From Prochlorococcus sp. AG-418-M08 (GTDB lineage Bacteria; Cyanobacteriota; Cyanobacteriia; PCC-6307; Cyanobiaceae): a stretch of 64,000 bases of DNA. The notes under the pieces are model-generated. The model made no database searches and was not told the origin of the DNA. It saw nothing but the letters and a program-made list of their open reading frames with translations. A program made the position numbers and the translations under genes. How positions within the stretch are numbered: position 1 is the first letter of the stretch; each line of letters begins with the position of its first letter. The DNA is taken from positions 62,001-126,000 of the forward strand of contig QCMG01000005.1 in NCBI GenBank assembly GCA_003213955.1, written 5' to 3'. Of the stretch, positions 50,921 through 58,119 are shown one piece after another.

Positions 50921-51298
50921 ATGTCTATCATTACCGACAATGCAGTATTAGTGCATATTTGCAGCGGTTTAGAATCCAAAAATAAAGTAACTTTAGGTTT
51001 ATTGGTTGCCCTTACTGCAGAAAAAAACGATCATAAAGTAACTCTTTTTCTAGCAGGAGACGGAGTACAAATATTAAATTGTAAAAAAGCTGGTGAAATA
51101 GTTGGTCAAGGTACTGGAGATTTATACGAACATCTTCAAAATTTGAAGAATTCAAAAGTTACCATATATGTCTCAGGAATGTCTGCTAAATCAAGGGGTT
51201 ACGATGAGAAGCTTCTAGATGGATATAAAGCAGAGTTTGTTATGCCAGATGTTCTAGTTGAAGAATCAATTAAAGCAGATAGCGTGCTTTGCTATTAA
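50921..51298 (+). CDS. DsrE/DsrF-like family protein
   Basis: A 125-residue protein with a DsrE-like fold: alternating strands and helices, VTLFLAGDGVQILN and VTIYVSGMSAKSRGY. The cysteine in NCKK and the C-terminal cysteine (SVLCY) could act in sulfur relay, but the classic DsrE active-site context is not clear. Cytosolic. Good SD-like AGGAT before the start. Confidence 0.65.
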   Translation: MSIITDNAVLVHICSGLESKNKVTLGLLVALTAEKNDHKVTLFLAGDGVQILNCKKAGEIVGQGTGDLYEHLQNLKNSKVTIYVSGMSAKSRGYDEKLLDGYKAEFVMPDVLVEESIKADSVLCY

Positions 51299-51361
51299 AT
51301 TATTTAGTTGCTACTAGATAAATCTGCCTTATAAGTTAATTATGTATAAAAAGTTTTGATT

Positions 51362-51679
51362 ATGAAAAAACTTCTTTTAATAGTATTTTCTTTATCTTTT
51401 CTCTTCTCATGCAGTAATGATAAAGATTTTTTTCTTACCAAAGAAAATGCATTAATTAGTTGCGGTGGCAAATCTCGTATTATTGAAAATGAAAACGAAG
51501 AGATAATCAATACAGAAGTGAGGGATTTAATAGATGGGATAGGTAAGTATGTGGAATTTACAGTTGTAGAAACTGATAAGAAAGGGGGAAAATATAGAAT
51601 TATTAATTGTTTTCCAAGTGAAGAACCACAAGATTCAATAATAAAAACTATAAAAACAAATTATAAATTAAATAATTAG
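51362..51679 (+). CDS. Putative lipoprotein (105 aa)
   Basis: Lipoprotein signal MKKLLLIVFSLSFLFSC, lipidated Cys at residue 17. The mature part has LISCGGKSRIIENE and CFPSEEP with two further cysteines. An in-frame TTG at 51356 would add two residues; ATG at 51362 is preferred. No family recognised. Confidence 0.6.
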   Translation: MKKLLLIVFSLSFLFSCSNDKDFFLTKENALISCGGKSRIIENENEEIINTEVRDLIDGIGKYVEFTVVETDKKGGKYRIINCFPSEEPQDSIIKTIKTNYKLNN

Positions 51680-51961
51680 AAGATTTTTTGGTTAGATGGA
51701 CTTGCATTTTAGGAAATGAAAGAGAATATAAAAAAATATTAGTTCCAATGGAATCAATTAAAAACCAAAAAAGAATTATTAAGAAATAGCTTAAAAACGT
51801 TAATAAAGCAATTATTGAAATTGCAGAAATGTAATTTGCAAATATTGAAGAAAAAGAAAAAAAATTATATACCCTTGTGTTTTTAAAGAATCAAATGTTG
51901 AGGAAGGAGTGAAGTTATAAATTAAATAAAAAAGTAACTTATTACAAATATTTAATCTTTA
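51680..51961. other. Degenerate coding-like gap
   Basis: 282 bp. Lys-rich open stretches occur in different frames, broken by stops (for example KNVNKAIIEIAEM near 51795-51833), which suggests a decayed gene. Nothing intact. Confidence 0.35.
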
Positions 51962-52201
51962 CTATTTTGTATCAGCTACATTCTTAAAGAAATCACAATA
52001 AGTCATCAATTCTGATTCGGTTTCAATTTTGAGATTTAAATCATTAATTGCCTTCTTGGTATCAATTCTGTAGCCATACCAATCTAGACAAACTTCTCTC
52101 TGTCTTTGTGTTTCTGAAACTGAGACTTCATCTGGCATTGAAGTCTTAGAACAACTCCAAATGAAAATGATTAAAGGGATGAAGGGAATTACACGTTTCA
52201 T
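51962..52201 (-). CDS. Putative lipoprotein (79 aa)
   Basis: Signal MKRVIPFIPLIIFIWSC with Cys at residue 17. The mature domain has EVCLDWYGYRIDTKKAIND and TYCDFFKN: two cysteines that could form a disulfide. Function unknown; 21 bp downstream of the DUF3764-like gene. Confidence 0.6.
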   Translation of the reverse strand: MKRVIPFIPLIIFIWSCSKTSMPDEVSVSETQRQREVCLDWYGYRIDTKKAINDLNLKIETESELMTYCDFFKNVADTK

Positions 52202-52222
52202 TTCTTAATCTCAACAAGTTTT

Positions 52223-52510
52223 TTATGACTGTGAATAAGTCCAAGAAGACTCTTCCATAGTTGAAAGGTCAACCTTATGTGTTGCCATCCAATCACCATT
52301 AGCTTCAACAAATTTTTGAACATTACCTTCTGGAGCTTGATGAATAACAATAACTTTTTGAGGATCTTTCTTGCTTACACCTCTAAATAGGGGCTTAATA
52401 TCAAATTCAGAATGTCTTTTATCAGCTTCCGCACTATCAAATATTGCTACCCATTCATCGAAAGTACTTTCAATTTTAAAAGTAAAAATAGATGTAACTG
52501 AGCGAGACAT
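52223..52510 (-). CDS. DUF3764-like protein
   Basis: A 95-residue small alpha/beta protein: TFKIESTFDEWVAIFDSAEA, GVSKKDPQKVIVIHQAPEG and a WMATHKVD block, matching my recollection of the DUF3764 pattern in marine cyanobacteria. Leader motif copy 4 (diverged) lies 21-40 bp upstream. Function unknown; ferredoxin-like fold likely. Confidence 0.65.
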   Translation of the reverse strand: MSRSVTSIFTFKIESTFDEWVAIFDSAEADKRHSEFDIKPLFRGVSKKDPQKVIVIHQAPEGNVQKFVEANGDWMATHKVDLSTMEESSWTYSQS

Positions 52511-52530
52511 AAAAAAAAATTTATCTTTAT

Positions 52531-52550
52531 TCTAGATGTAATGTCAATTA
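52531..52550 (-). repeat. Island leader motif, copy 4 (diverged)
   Basis: Plus-strand TCTAGATGTAATGTCAATTA. Shares the AGAT and TGTCAAT ends of the motif, with a different centre. Confidence 0.5.
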
Positions 52551-52609
52551 AGACTTTATTGAGTAAGGGTTAATGTAATAAATTAGTTATTAATCTAGAG
52601 TTTAAAATA

Positions 52610-52774
52610 ATGTTTTTGGATTAAAAAAAGGCTCAAAAAAAAGATACAAAAAAAATTTCTAAAAGGAATAAAGCAATTCTTGCTTATGGATTTATTCAAC
52701 TAGGTTTATCAGTTGTTCCTGCTGCTGGATTAGTAGCTATAGCTATAAGCTTTTGTGCATTAAAAAAAGAATAA
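52610..52774 (+). pseudogene. Interrupted small membrane protein
   Basis: ATG at 52610 gives MFLD then TAA in frame. The same frame continues to 52774 with KKDTKKISKRNKAILAYG and the span LGLSVVPAAGLVAIAISF. Either the stop has disabled the gene or translation starts at a non-standard codon. Only the last third is present in the duplicate at 56536. Confidence 0.45.
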
Positions 52775-53070
52775 AATTTCTTTAATGAATGTGTTGAAGA
52801 AATAAAATTTATTGGTTAGCCAACAGCTGATTCTGTTCTTTTCTGTACTGCTGATTAATTATTTATCAGTAAGAAAAGTAATTTTTTCCTCTTCAAGTTT
52901 TTTCTTTAGTTCTTGTGGCATATAAGAAATATTTTTTTTAATTGAATCTATAGCATCCTTATTCTTTTCAGGATCAGATAAAAGCGTTTTGATTAAATTG
53001 TATTGACTTTCTATTTCTTGAGAAGAAAATCTATCCATTAAAAGGAACTAAATACTATTTATTTTAGATC
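52713..53070. repeat. Duplicated module B, copy 1
   Basis: About 355 bp, nearly identical to 56536-56893 in direct orientation. Begins in the middle of the interrupted membrane-protein frame and ends beside the leader motif. Contains the 59-aa gene. Confidence 0.85.
52859..53038 (-). CDS. Small helical protein, module B family (59 aa)
   Basis: Product begins MDRFSSQEIESQYNLIKTLL and is almost all helical and charged (PQELKKKLEEEK). The paralogue at 56682-56861 differs at only five residues. Leader motif copy 5 sits 25 bp upstream. Function unknown. Confidence 0.7.
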   Translation of the reverse strand: MDRFSSQEIESQYNLIKTLLSDPEKNKDAIDSIKKNISYMPQELKKKLEEEKITFLTDK

Positions 53071-53082
53071 GACTGTTAATAA
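53063..53082 (-). repeat. Island leader motif, copy 5
   Basis: Plus-strand TTTAGATCGACTGTTAATAA, upstream of the 59-aa gene. Confidence 0.7.
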
Positions 53083-53139
53083 TTAAAGTGTTACTTTGGA
53101 TCAAATAGTTAATAACACACTACATAGAAGTTGACTACT

Positions 53140-53274
53140 ATGATTAACTTTCAATTATTGGTAGAGGTTTTATTACTTCCTTTAATAGGATTAGGCCTTT
53201 TTGTTATTTACAAGGGATCAAAAAGAAAAAATAGGAAATTTCATGCACCACCTACCCACCAACTTCCTAGCTAA
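53140..53274 (+). CDS. Small single-span protein (44 aa)
   Basis: Product begins MINFQLLVEVLLLPLIGLG, a single span, with a basic and Pro/His-rich tail (FHAPPTHQLPS). No leader motif. Possibly coupled to the next ORF, which starts with TTG at the base after the stop. Confidence 0.5.
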   Translation: MINFQLLVEVLLLPLIGLGLFVIYKGSKRKNRKFHAPPTHQLPS

Positions 53275-53406
53275 TTGAAAAATAAAGGTTTTAATTTAAC
53301 TCAAGGAATGATTTTACTACTTTTAAAGCCTTTAGATTTGCCTGCAAACTTTGTTTTGAATTTGATTATTCACATAACAGACCCTAAAAATAATATTGGT
53401 TACTAA
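53275..53406 (+). CDS. Possible small protein with TTG start (43 aa)
   Basis: Frame from TTG 53275 gives (M)KNKGFNLTQGMILLLLKPLD then PANFVLNLIIHITDPKNN. Adjacent to the preceding stop. Alternatively it starts at the internal ATG at 53308. Weak call based on hydrophobicity and adjacency. Confidence 0.3.
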   Translation: MKNKGFNLTQGMILLLLKPLDLPANFVLNLIIHITDPKNNIGY

Positions 53407-53512
53407 TGAAGAACAACATATCAAAAGATCCTTAGTTATCACATTGGTGAACTTTTCTTGATTCAGTTATTTAAATTCTTGCTATTAATTAAGTAGAGAC
53501 TTTTTTTATTAA

Positions 53513-53608
53513 ATGACATTAGAAGTTTTTCTAATGAATATATGTTTTGTAATTCTGGGGTTGTTGGTCAGAAGAGAGAGAAACTTAAGAAAGCTATATA
53601 GATTATGA
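53513..53608 (+). CDS. Very small membrane peptide, LLVRRE family (31 aa)
   Basis: Product MTLEVFLMNICFVILGLLVR followed by a basic tail. A paralogue is at 60070-60159 (MPLDVFLMNMC then LALLVRRE). The regions just upstream also match (GCTATTAATTAA, TAGAGA, T-run), so gene and promoter were copied together. Confidence 0.6.
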   Translation: MTLEVFLMNICFVILGLLVRRERNLRKLYRL

Positions 53609-53724
53609 AGACCCAAATTTTTAAAGAGCGTTACATTCCAAATGTCTATGCTATAACTCTATTACTAATGCTACTTCTATGTTTGTGGTTGCCGTTGGCG
53701 CTGCGGTTTTTATTAATATTTTAA
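53605..53724 (+). CDS. Possible small membrane peptide (39 aa)
   Basis: ATG at 53605 overlaps the previous stop (ATGA). Product begins MKTQIFKERYIPNVYAITLL with a hydrophobic rest. An alternative frame from ATG 53679 (MFVVAVGAAVFINILKSSVK) has better codon use, so a frameshift may have occurred in one or the other. Confidence 0.35.
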   Translation: MKTQIFKERYIPNVYAITLLLMLLLCLWLPLALRFLLIF

Positions 53725-53751
53725 AATCTTCAGTTAAACAAATTAGTTAAT

Positions 53752-53803
53752 AATCTTCGTTGTAATCGGATGGACTTCCAGTTAAAGAACAGCTAATCGA
53801 TTC
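53752..53803 (-). pseudogene. C-terminal fragment of the 60-aa gene at 43879
   Basis: Minus strand reads SCSLTGSPSDYNEDY then stop, one residue different from the C-terminus of the 43879-44061 product (CSLTGSPSDYNDDY). The N-terminal part is absent. Confidence 0.7.
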
Positions 53804-53822
53804 TTTATTAAATATAGGTTTT

Positions 53823-53890
53823 TAAAAAAGTTTGGGTAACTTTTGAATATGAATTTATTATTCAACAAAGCTCTTTTTGGCAAAAGTAAT
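53823..53890. repeat. Island element B, copy 4 (diverged)
   Basis: TAAAAAAGTTTGGGTAACTT, GAATTTATTATTCAACAAAG, then GGCAAAAGTAATGG. Diverged, but with the same order as copies 2 and 3. Confidence 0.5.
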
Positions 53891-54022
53891 GGTTATATCG
53901 GATTTGACCGTACCAAATCACATATGTGACCCTACAAATTCCTATTAAGATTATCAAATTATCAGCTACTCACAGTTAAGCTTTTTATGTAACATAATAA
54001 GTTTACATAAAGTAATAATTAA

Positions 54023-54217
54023 ATGAAAAGACTTATCCCCTATATCGCCTTTGCATGTTTAACTAGCTTCACAGCTACAAGTGTTTTACCAGTTGCAGCA
54101 GGAGGTTGTAGCAGTAACATGAACAAAAAAGCAGAATTCAAATGTGCTGAAGATGATAGTGAATGTCAAACTGAAAAAGCTGCAAAGTTTGAATTAAACA
54201 AAACCATAAGGTCATAA
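54023..54217 (+). CDS. Small exported Cys-containing protein (64 aa)
   Basis: Signal peptide about residues 1-26 (MKRLIPYIAFACLTSF, ending PVAAGG). The mature peptide is about 38 residues with three cysteines (GGCSSN, FKCAEDD, SECQTE) and is otherwise charged. Function unknown. Confidence 0.6.
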   Translation: MKRLIPYIAFACLTSFTATSVLPVAAGGCSSNMNKKAEFKCAEDDSECQTEKAAKFELNKTIRS

Positions 54218-54220
54218 AAA

Positions 54221-54325
54221 TTGACTCAACTTAGTTTAATTATTAATTCTGCCCCAAGAGATTTACTAGAATTTATATTCTTTTTAACTAACGGTTATAC
54301 AGCAGGATCAATAGGATTTATTTGA
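54221..54325 (+). CDS. Possible small membrane peptide with TTG start (34 aa)
   Basis: TTG at 54221, shortly after the previous stop: (M)TQLSLIINSAPRDLLEFIF and GYTAGSIGFI. Weak evidence; kept because it fits the run of small same-strand genes. Confidence 0.3.
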   Translation: MTQLSLIINSAPRDLLEFIFFLTNGYTAGSIGFI

Positions 54326-54337
54326 TAAAAACAACAT

Positions 54338-54439
54338 ATGACAACTACATCTTTTTTTTTAATATTTTCATCCTCACTGCTAATTTACATAATGGCTTGT
54401 TTATGGAGAGATCTTATTAATCAAAAAGTAAATACATAG
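54338..54439 (+). CDS. Very small membrane peptide (33 aa)
   Basis: Product MTTTSFFLIFSSSLLIYIM followed by CLWRDLINQKVNT: single span and polar tail. Short intergenic distance from the preceding ORF. Confidence 0.4.
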   Translation: MTTTSFFLIFSSSLLIYIMACLWRDLINQKVNT

Positions 54440-54576
54440 CGATAAAATATTACATTCTTATATAAGATGCCTTTTTTAGTAAATGGCATTTACTTTTTAC
54501 AAATCAACTGAAAAAAAGGGCATAACAAGTAATAAAAGTTTTTTAATCTTGCTCTAATGATGACCTCATTGATAGC

Positions 54577-54594
54577 TTAAGTATGCTTACTTAA
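54577..54594. promoter_or_regulatory. Inverted repeat before the 54607 gene
   Basis: TTAAGTA-TGCT-TACTTAA, a perfect 7-bp inverted repeat, 12 bp before the start of the next gene. Could be an operator or a leader hairpin. Confidence 0.4.
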
Positions 54595-54606
54595 AAAAAA
54601 TGTTTT

Positions 54607-54741
54607 ATGGCTAAAAACGAAAGAAAGGAATTAGCAACAGTAAAGGTTTATCTCAATACTGGAATAATTGCTGGATTAGTTGGTGTTGGATTTGTTGCCT
54701 CTACTTTAATTTTTGGTGTATTAATTTTGGTTTTAAAATAA
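54607..54741 (+). CDS. Small membrane protein (44 aa)
   Basis: Product begins MAKNERKELATVKVYLNTG, followed by a long span (IIAGLVGVGFVASTLIFGVL). The charged N-terminus and C-terminal span recall the interrupted gene at 52610. No family recognised. Confidence 0.55.
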   Translation: MAKNERKELATVKVYLNTGIIAGLVGVGFVASTLIFGVLILVLK

Positions 54742-54767
54742 TAGATTTTAAAATTTAAGATTTTTAA

Positions 54768-54920
54768 TTAAATTTTTTTTGAATTTAATAAAGGTCTCAT
54801 TTTATTCTTTAATTCCTCAATTGGCCTCTCAATAAATTCAGGTTTTTTTAAAACTGCAAGTACAACCCATCCTGCGCTAATTGCTAGAACCATTCCTAGA
54901 TAAGCAAAACCGTAAATCAT
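54768..54920 (-). CDS. Small single-span protein (50 aa)
   Basis: Product MIYGFAYLGMVLAISAGWVV followed by a charged tail (KKPEFIERPIEELKNKMRP). One N-terminal span with a cytoplasmic or stromal tail. Lies 11 bp after the 62-aa gene on the same strand, so likely in one mRNA. Confidence 0.6.
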   Translation of the reverse strand: MIYGFAYLGMVLAISAGWVVLAVLKKPEFIERPIEELKNKMRPLLNSKKI

Positions 54921-54931
54921 TAATCTTTTAG

Positions 54932-55120
54932 TTAAGTTGATTCCAATTCTACTTCTTTTTTGACTACCTCTTTCTGTTCAAGTCCTACCTCTTTTTTAAC
55001 CTCTCCCTTTTCTATATTTTTAATTATTATTCTTTTTTCTTTTCTTCCGAAATCATCTTTACCTGAAATAAAGAATATTAGTGAGACTATAAAAAATAGT
55101 GCAAAAAGGAAAACTTCCAT
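54932..55120 (-). CDS. Single-span protein with Lys/Glu tail (62 aa)
   Basis: N-terminal span EVFLFALFFIVSLIFFIS, then a repetitive charged tail with EVKKEVGLEQKEVVKKEVE. The tail looks like a short coiled coil. Probably co-expressed with the 50-aa span protein downstream. Confidence 0.6.
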   Translation of the reverse strand: MEVFLFALFFIVSLIFFISGKDDFGRKEKRIIIKNIEKGEVKKEVGLEQKEVVKKEVELEST

Positions 55121-55214
55121 TAGCCTGCAAATTTAATTATCAATTTCAAATTAATTTAAAGATCTAGCTTTAATCAACATCAAATAATACAACCTGTTGT
55201 TAATTCAACTTCAA

Positions 55215-55331
55215 TCAATTGCCAATTGACCTATTTTTATTTTTTGTTTGAAATTGTAATGCAGCTTTTAAATGTTGAACTTCTTTTTCTAAGTTTTCAA
55301 TTCTTTTTTCTAAATCTTTGTTACTAGTCAT
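55215..55331 (-). CDS. Small coiled-coil protein (38 aa)
   Basis: Product begins MTSNKDLEKRIENLEKEV with heptad-spaced hydrophobics (LEKRIENLEKEVQHLKAAL), a clear short coiled coil, and a polar tail. Upstream is a diverged 11-bp repeat (GTTGGATAAAGTTTGG). Confidence 0.55.
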   Translation of the reverse strand: MTSNKDLEKRIENLEKEVQHLKAALQFQTKNKNRSIGN

Positions 55332-55483
55332 TTAAATCGTTGGATAAAGTTTGGGAAAAAAATTATTTTAAAGCAATCTGCGACATAATTGATTCATTAA
55401 TGTGAAGAGTAGTACAAATGATACATATATCTCTCGCATATTGTTTACAATTAGTAATAATAAGTTAGTAGTTTTTTACCTAA

Positions 55484-55600
55484 ATGAATTCAAACAAAGA
55501 CATTCTCGACAGAGCCATAGGAAGACCAGCAATGATGGCTTTCATGATTCTAGTCGGTACATATGTGACAACAGGTCAACTTATACCAGGTGTTTTTTAA
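55484..55600 (+). CDS. hli: High-light-inducible protein, short form (38 aa)
   Basis: Single-helix chlorophyll-binding protein of the HLIP family. The helix is DRAIGRPAMMAFMILVGTYV and the C-terminus TTGQLIPGVF. HLIPs bind chlorophyll and carotenoid and protect photosystem II under high light or nutrient stress. The motif has GRPAMMAFM instead of NGRxAMxGF, as in short multicopy HLIPs. Its stop overlaps the next hli start (TAATG). Multicopy hli genes are typical of Prochlorococcus islands and cyanophage. Confidence 0.85.
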   Translation: MNSNKDILDRAIGRPAMMAFMILVGTYVTTGQLIPGVF

Positions 55601-55743
55601 TGGAAAATAAAAATCAAACAAGAAACATCGATCCTCAAAAGGCGAGTGCAGAGAAATTAAATGGCAGATTCGCTATTGTTGGTGTTATCGCTTTAGTCGG
55701 AGCCTATATAAGTACAGGACAAATTGTCCCTGGGATTATTTAA
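55600..55743 (+). CDS. hli: High-light-inducible protein (47 aa)
   Basis: Second HLIP of the pair, with the canonical chlorophyll-binding motif AEKLNGRFAIVGVIALVGAY and the C-terminus STGQIVPGII. The start ATG at 55600 shares its first base with the preceding stop, so both are co-translated. Some picocyanobacterial HLIPs work as heteromers, which this arrangement would favour. Confidence 0.88.
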   Translation: MENKNQTRNIDPQKASAEKLNGRFAIVGVIALVGAYISTGQIVPGII

Positions 55744-55947
55744 GAATTGATTTAACTAATATCTTCATGAAAGTCAACTTGTGGGAGACATGCGGGCTTT
55801 CTTTAATAAAGATATTTTATTATTCTACATAATATTTATAAGCTACTAGCTAGTTTCTTTTTGAGGTAAGGGGTTCTCGAAGAAATTACAAGGTTTAAAT
55901 AAAATCTAAATAACTATAATTTTTTGTGGACTAGTTAAGTGATCACA

Positions 55948-56211
55948 TCATCCAACAAGCTCGATCGAATAGACGGTATCCTTACAATTATTTTTTTTAT
56001 CCCATTCCTTTGCAAAAGGTGATTCCATCTCTTTGCCTAATTTTTCTAAGTTAGTACAATTCATTAATAAATGAGATTTGTGGTCATTGACTTTTACAAA
56101 CTCATAATCAGTGACAAATTCTTTGCACATTTCTTCAAGAAATAAATTAGTAACATCATTTTTAAATTCCTTAAATGTACAACTAAAAGTTGAAATGATG
56201 AGTGTGTTCAT
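55948..56211 (-). CDS. Hypothetical protein (87 aa)
   Basis: Product begins MNTLIISTFSCTFKEFKND and looks like a small ferredoxin-fold domain of alternating strands and helices (KSHLLMNCTNLEKLGKEM). Four cysteines. Leader motif copy 6 is 27 bp upstream. Possibly distantly related to the 57022 gene product (MNTYLVTATFKN start, similar length), a weak resemblance. Confidence 0.55.
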   Translation of the reverse strand: MNTLIISTFSCTFKEFKNDVTNLFLEEMCKEFVTDYEFVKVNDHKSHLLMNCTNLEKLGKEMESPFAKEWDKKNNCKDTVYSIELVG

Positions 56212-56237
56212 AAAAAAAAGTCGAATTCCCCCTTTAG

Positions 56238-56257
56238 TTTAGATCGACTGTCAATCA
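56238..56257 (-). repeat. Island leader motif, copy 6
   Basis: Plus-strand TTTAGATCGACTGTCAATCA, identical to copies 1 and 2. In gene orientation a TATAAT-like sequence (ATATATAAT) lies directly in front of it, so the motif may start the transcript. Confidence 0.75.
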
Positions 56258-56302
56258 TTATATATTCTAGATTTTCAAATTCTTTTATAAAAAGTATAGT
56301 AT

Positions 56303-56458
56303 TTAGCCAGAACAAGAAAAGGCACCTACAAGAATATTTTTAAAAATTGGTGATTGACCTAATGCGTATAAGAAGAAAGTTGATGATCCGAGAGTAATAG
56401 CTATTTTGGAAATCCTGTTCATTCTCAAATTTGAGACTTTTGTAAATACGGAATTCAT
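56303..56458 (-). CDS. Small membrane protein, module A family, paralogue (51 aa)
   Basis: Product begins MNSVFTKVSNLRMNRISK, with the span IAITLGSSTFFLYALG and the end VGAFSCSG. Same length as the 45119-45274 product; changes are mostly conservative (V/A, K/R, I/V), suggesting selection on both copies. Confidence 0.65.
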   Translation of the reverse strand: MNSVFTKVSNLRMNRISKIAITLGSSTFFLYALGQSPIFKNILVGAFSCSG

Positions 56459-56535
56459 TTATTAATTTATATGGTGAAATAATATTAGCTGTATAAATAA
56501 AATATTCAGCATCAAAATTTACCAAAGATTAATTT

Positions 56536-56893
56536 TTGTTCCTGCTGCTGGATTAGTAGCTATAGCTATAAGCTTTTGTGCATTAAAAAAAGAATAAAAT
56601 TTCTTTAATGAATGTGTTGAAGAAATAAAATTTATTGGTTAGCCAACAGCTGATTCTGTTCTTTTCTGTACTGCTGATTAATTATTTATCAGTAAGAAAA
56701 GTAATTTTTTCCTCTTCAAGTTTTTTCTTTAGTTCTTGTGGCATATAAGAAATATCTTTTTTAATTGCATCTATAGCATCTTTATACTTTTCAGGATCAG
56801 ATAAAAGCGTTTTGATTAAATTGTATTGACTTTCTATTTCTTGAGAAGAAAATCTAGCCATTAAAAAAGAACTAATTACTGTTTATTTTAGAT
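56536..56893. repeat. Duplicated module B, copy 2
   Basis: Near-identical direct repeat of 52713-53070. The small number of substitutions indicates recent duplication. Confidence 0.85.
56682..56861 (-). CDS. Small helical protein, module B family, paralogue (59 aa)
   Basis: Product begins MARFSSQEIESQYNLIKTLL; otherwise as the 52859-53038 product, with changes such as N to Y, S to A and N to D. Its upstream leader motif (56887-56905) has decayed at the 3' half. Confidence 0.7.
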   Translation of the reverse strand: MARFSSQEIESQYNLIKTLLSDPEKYKDAIDAIKKDISYMPQELKKKLEEEKITFLTDK

Positions 56894-56905
56894 TACATGT
56901 CTAGG
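56887..56905 (-). repeat. Island leader motif, copy 7 (decayed)
   Basis: Plus-strand TTTAGATTACATGTCTAGG. The first seven bases and the TGTC remain. Confidence 0.5.
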
Positions 56906-57021
56906 AAAAAAAAATTTAGTAAAAGAGGTTAACATTAGTAAAACTGGTGTAACTCTTCCAAAGAAGCACCAAATAAATATTAGTTTAAAAAATGAAAAGT
57001 TAATAAACTTTATAAAAAAAA

Positions 57022-57360
57022 TTAGCCTGAGAAACCCATTTTCTGTTCTGCTGCCATTAATGAACCAACCAACTTATGCTCAGCAACTTTCTCATCGTCA
57101 GTCATAACTGGTTTGATATCAAAATCTATATCAAATTTTACTTTCCAAGGAGCAAAATGTTCTGTCATTTTTATGCCTGCTGAAGCTTGGACAATTATAT
57201 AAACATTATTAGAGTAAGAGGCATGATATCTTCCTACAACTTTGAATCCTTCAAACTCATCATTTAAAGTTCCATCTTCAATAACCTTTAAAAAAAGATC
57301 ATAAGCTGCACCCATAAGAGCAACATTTTTAAAAGTTGCAGTTACTAAATAAGTATTCAT
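57022..57360 (-). CDS. Conserved hypothetical protein (112 aa)
   Basis: A soluble protein beginning MNTYLVTATFKNVALMGAAY. It contains EGFKVVGRYHASYSNNVYII and a C-terminal helix (LVGSLMAAEQKMGFSG). The pattern suggests a dimeric alpha/beta barrel (ferredoxin-like) fold such as small monooxygenase-like DUFs. No catalytic motif recognised. Confidence 0.6.
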   Translation of the reverse strand: MNTYLVTATFKNVALMGAAYDLFLKVIEDGTLNDEFEGFKVVGRYHASYSNNVYIIVQASAGIKMTEHFAPWKVKFDIDFDIKPVMTDDEKVAEHKLVGSLMAAEQKMGFSG

Positions 57361-57714
57361 TTGATTTATTAATTTAAATTTACTTCTAGGAGATGATAAT
57401 TAAAATTGAGTTAAAAATGTTGAAATGAATACTTATTTTAAAGTTAAACACTATATCTAATAACAATATAAATTTTCCTGATTCTTTTTTATAAATTAAA
57501 TCTTAAATTAGGTAGAGAATCTTATACGTGTTTAGTTTATAGATAAGTTATGTAAATCTACTTAAGTAGTGGTTATTACCAAATAAATTCATCTATCTTT
57601 AAATGAATATTTTTGTCCTTGAAAACCGCCTAAAATCGATTTTTTCTTGAAATTAATATTGACAAGACTTTCATTAAAAAAACTTCTATAAAGCATTAAC
57701 TTCTTTTATAAATT
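57361..57714. other. Gap without recognised features
   Basis: 354 bp, A/T-rich. Contains CTACTTAAGTAGTGG-like small palindromic sequence near 57560 and the TTGACA at 57659-57664, a possible -35 element for the downstream gene. Nothing else visible. Confidence 0.35.
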
Positions 57715-58023
57715 ATGTTTTTAACAAACAAGACTCGTTTAAAAATTAAGGATATCGTTAACAGGATTGCAAAAGATGAGCAAGTTTCATTGGAAGAAAG
57801 AATTTATGTAGAAAAGTTTGCTAAACATAATTCAACAATATGGACATGGCTTAAGAAAGCTAACAGCTTAAGGCGATATGGAAAGCAAAATTCAGACGGA
57901 ATAAATGGACTTATCCAGACACTTGGGCTTGATGGTTTAGAAACTGAAAACCATTTTGATCCAAAAAATGATGATATTGCTGATTGGTTTAGTGGATCTC
58001 CTGACTGGGTAAGAAGAAGCTAA
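57715..58023 (+). CDS. Conserved hypothetical protein (102 aa)
   Basis: A soluble, largely helical protein: KIKDIVNRIAKDEQVSLEER, TIWTWLKKANSLRRYG, then SGSPDWVRRS. Looks like a small helical bundle and reads as a picocyanobacterial conserved protein. Function unknown. Confidence 0.6.
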   Translation: MFLTNKTRLKIKDIVNRIAKDEQVSLEERIYVEKFAKHNSTIWTWLKKANSLRRYGKQNSDGINGLIQTLGLDGLETENHFDPKNDDIADWFSGSPDWVRRS

Positions 58024-58119
58024 TTTCTCGTAAATATAATAACAGTATCAACTGATTTAAAGATGCATCTCTATTGACTTAATAAAACATCTCTTTGTAT
58101 TTTGTCTCAGGCTGAGTCC

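Larger units (their letters stand above)
56238..56533 (-). repeat. Duplicated module A, copy 2
   Basis: Direct repeat of 45054-45350. Here it abuts module B copy 2 (56536), so the two modules have been joined. Confidence 0.75.

Noticed and set aside
55402-55743. One 113-residue protein covering the HLIP region
   Set aside because: The upstream part of this frame has no HLIP character and overlaps the first HLIP in another frame; the frame's true product starts at the ATG at 55600.
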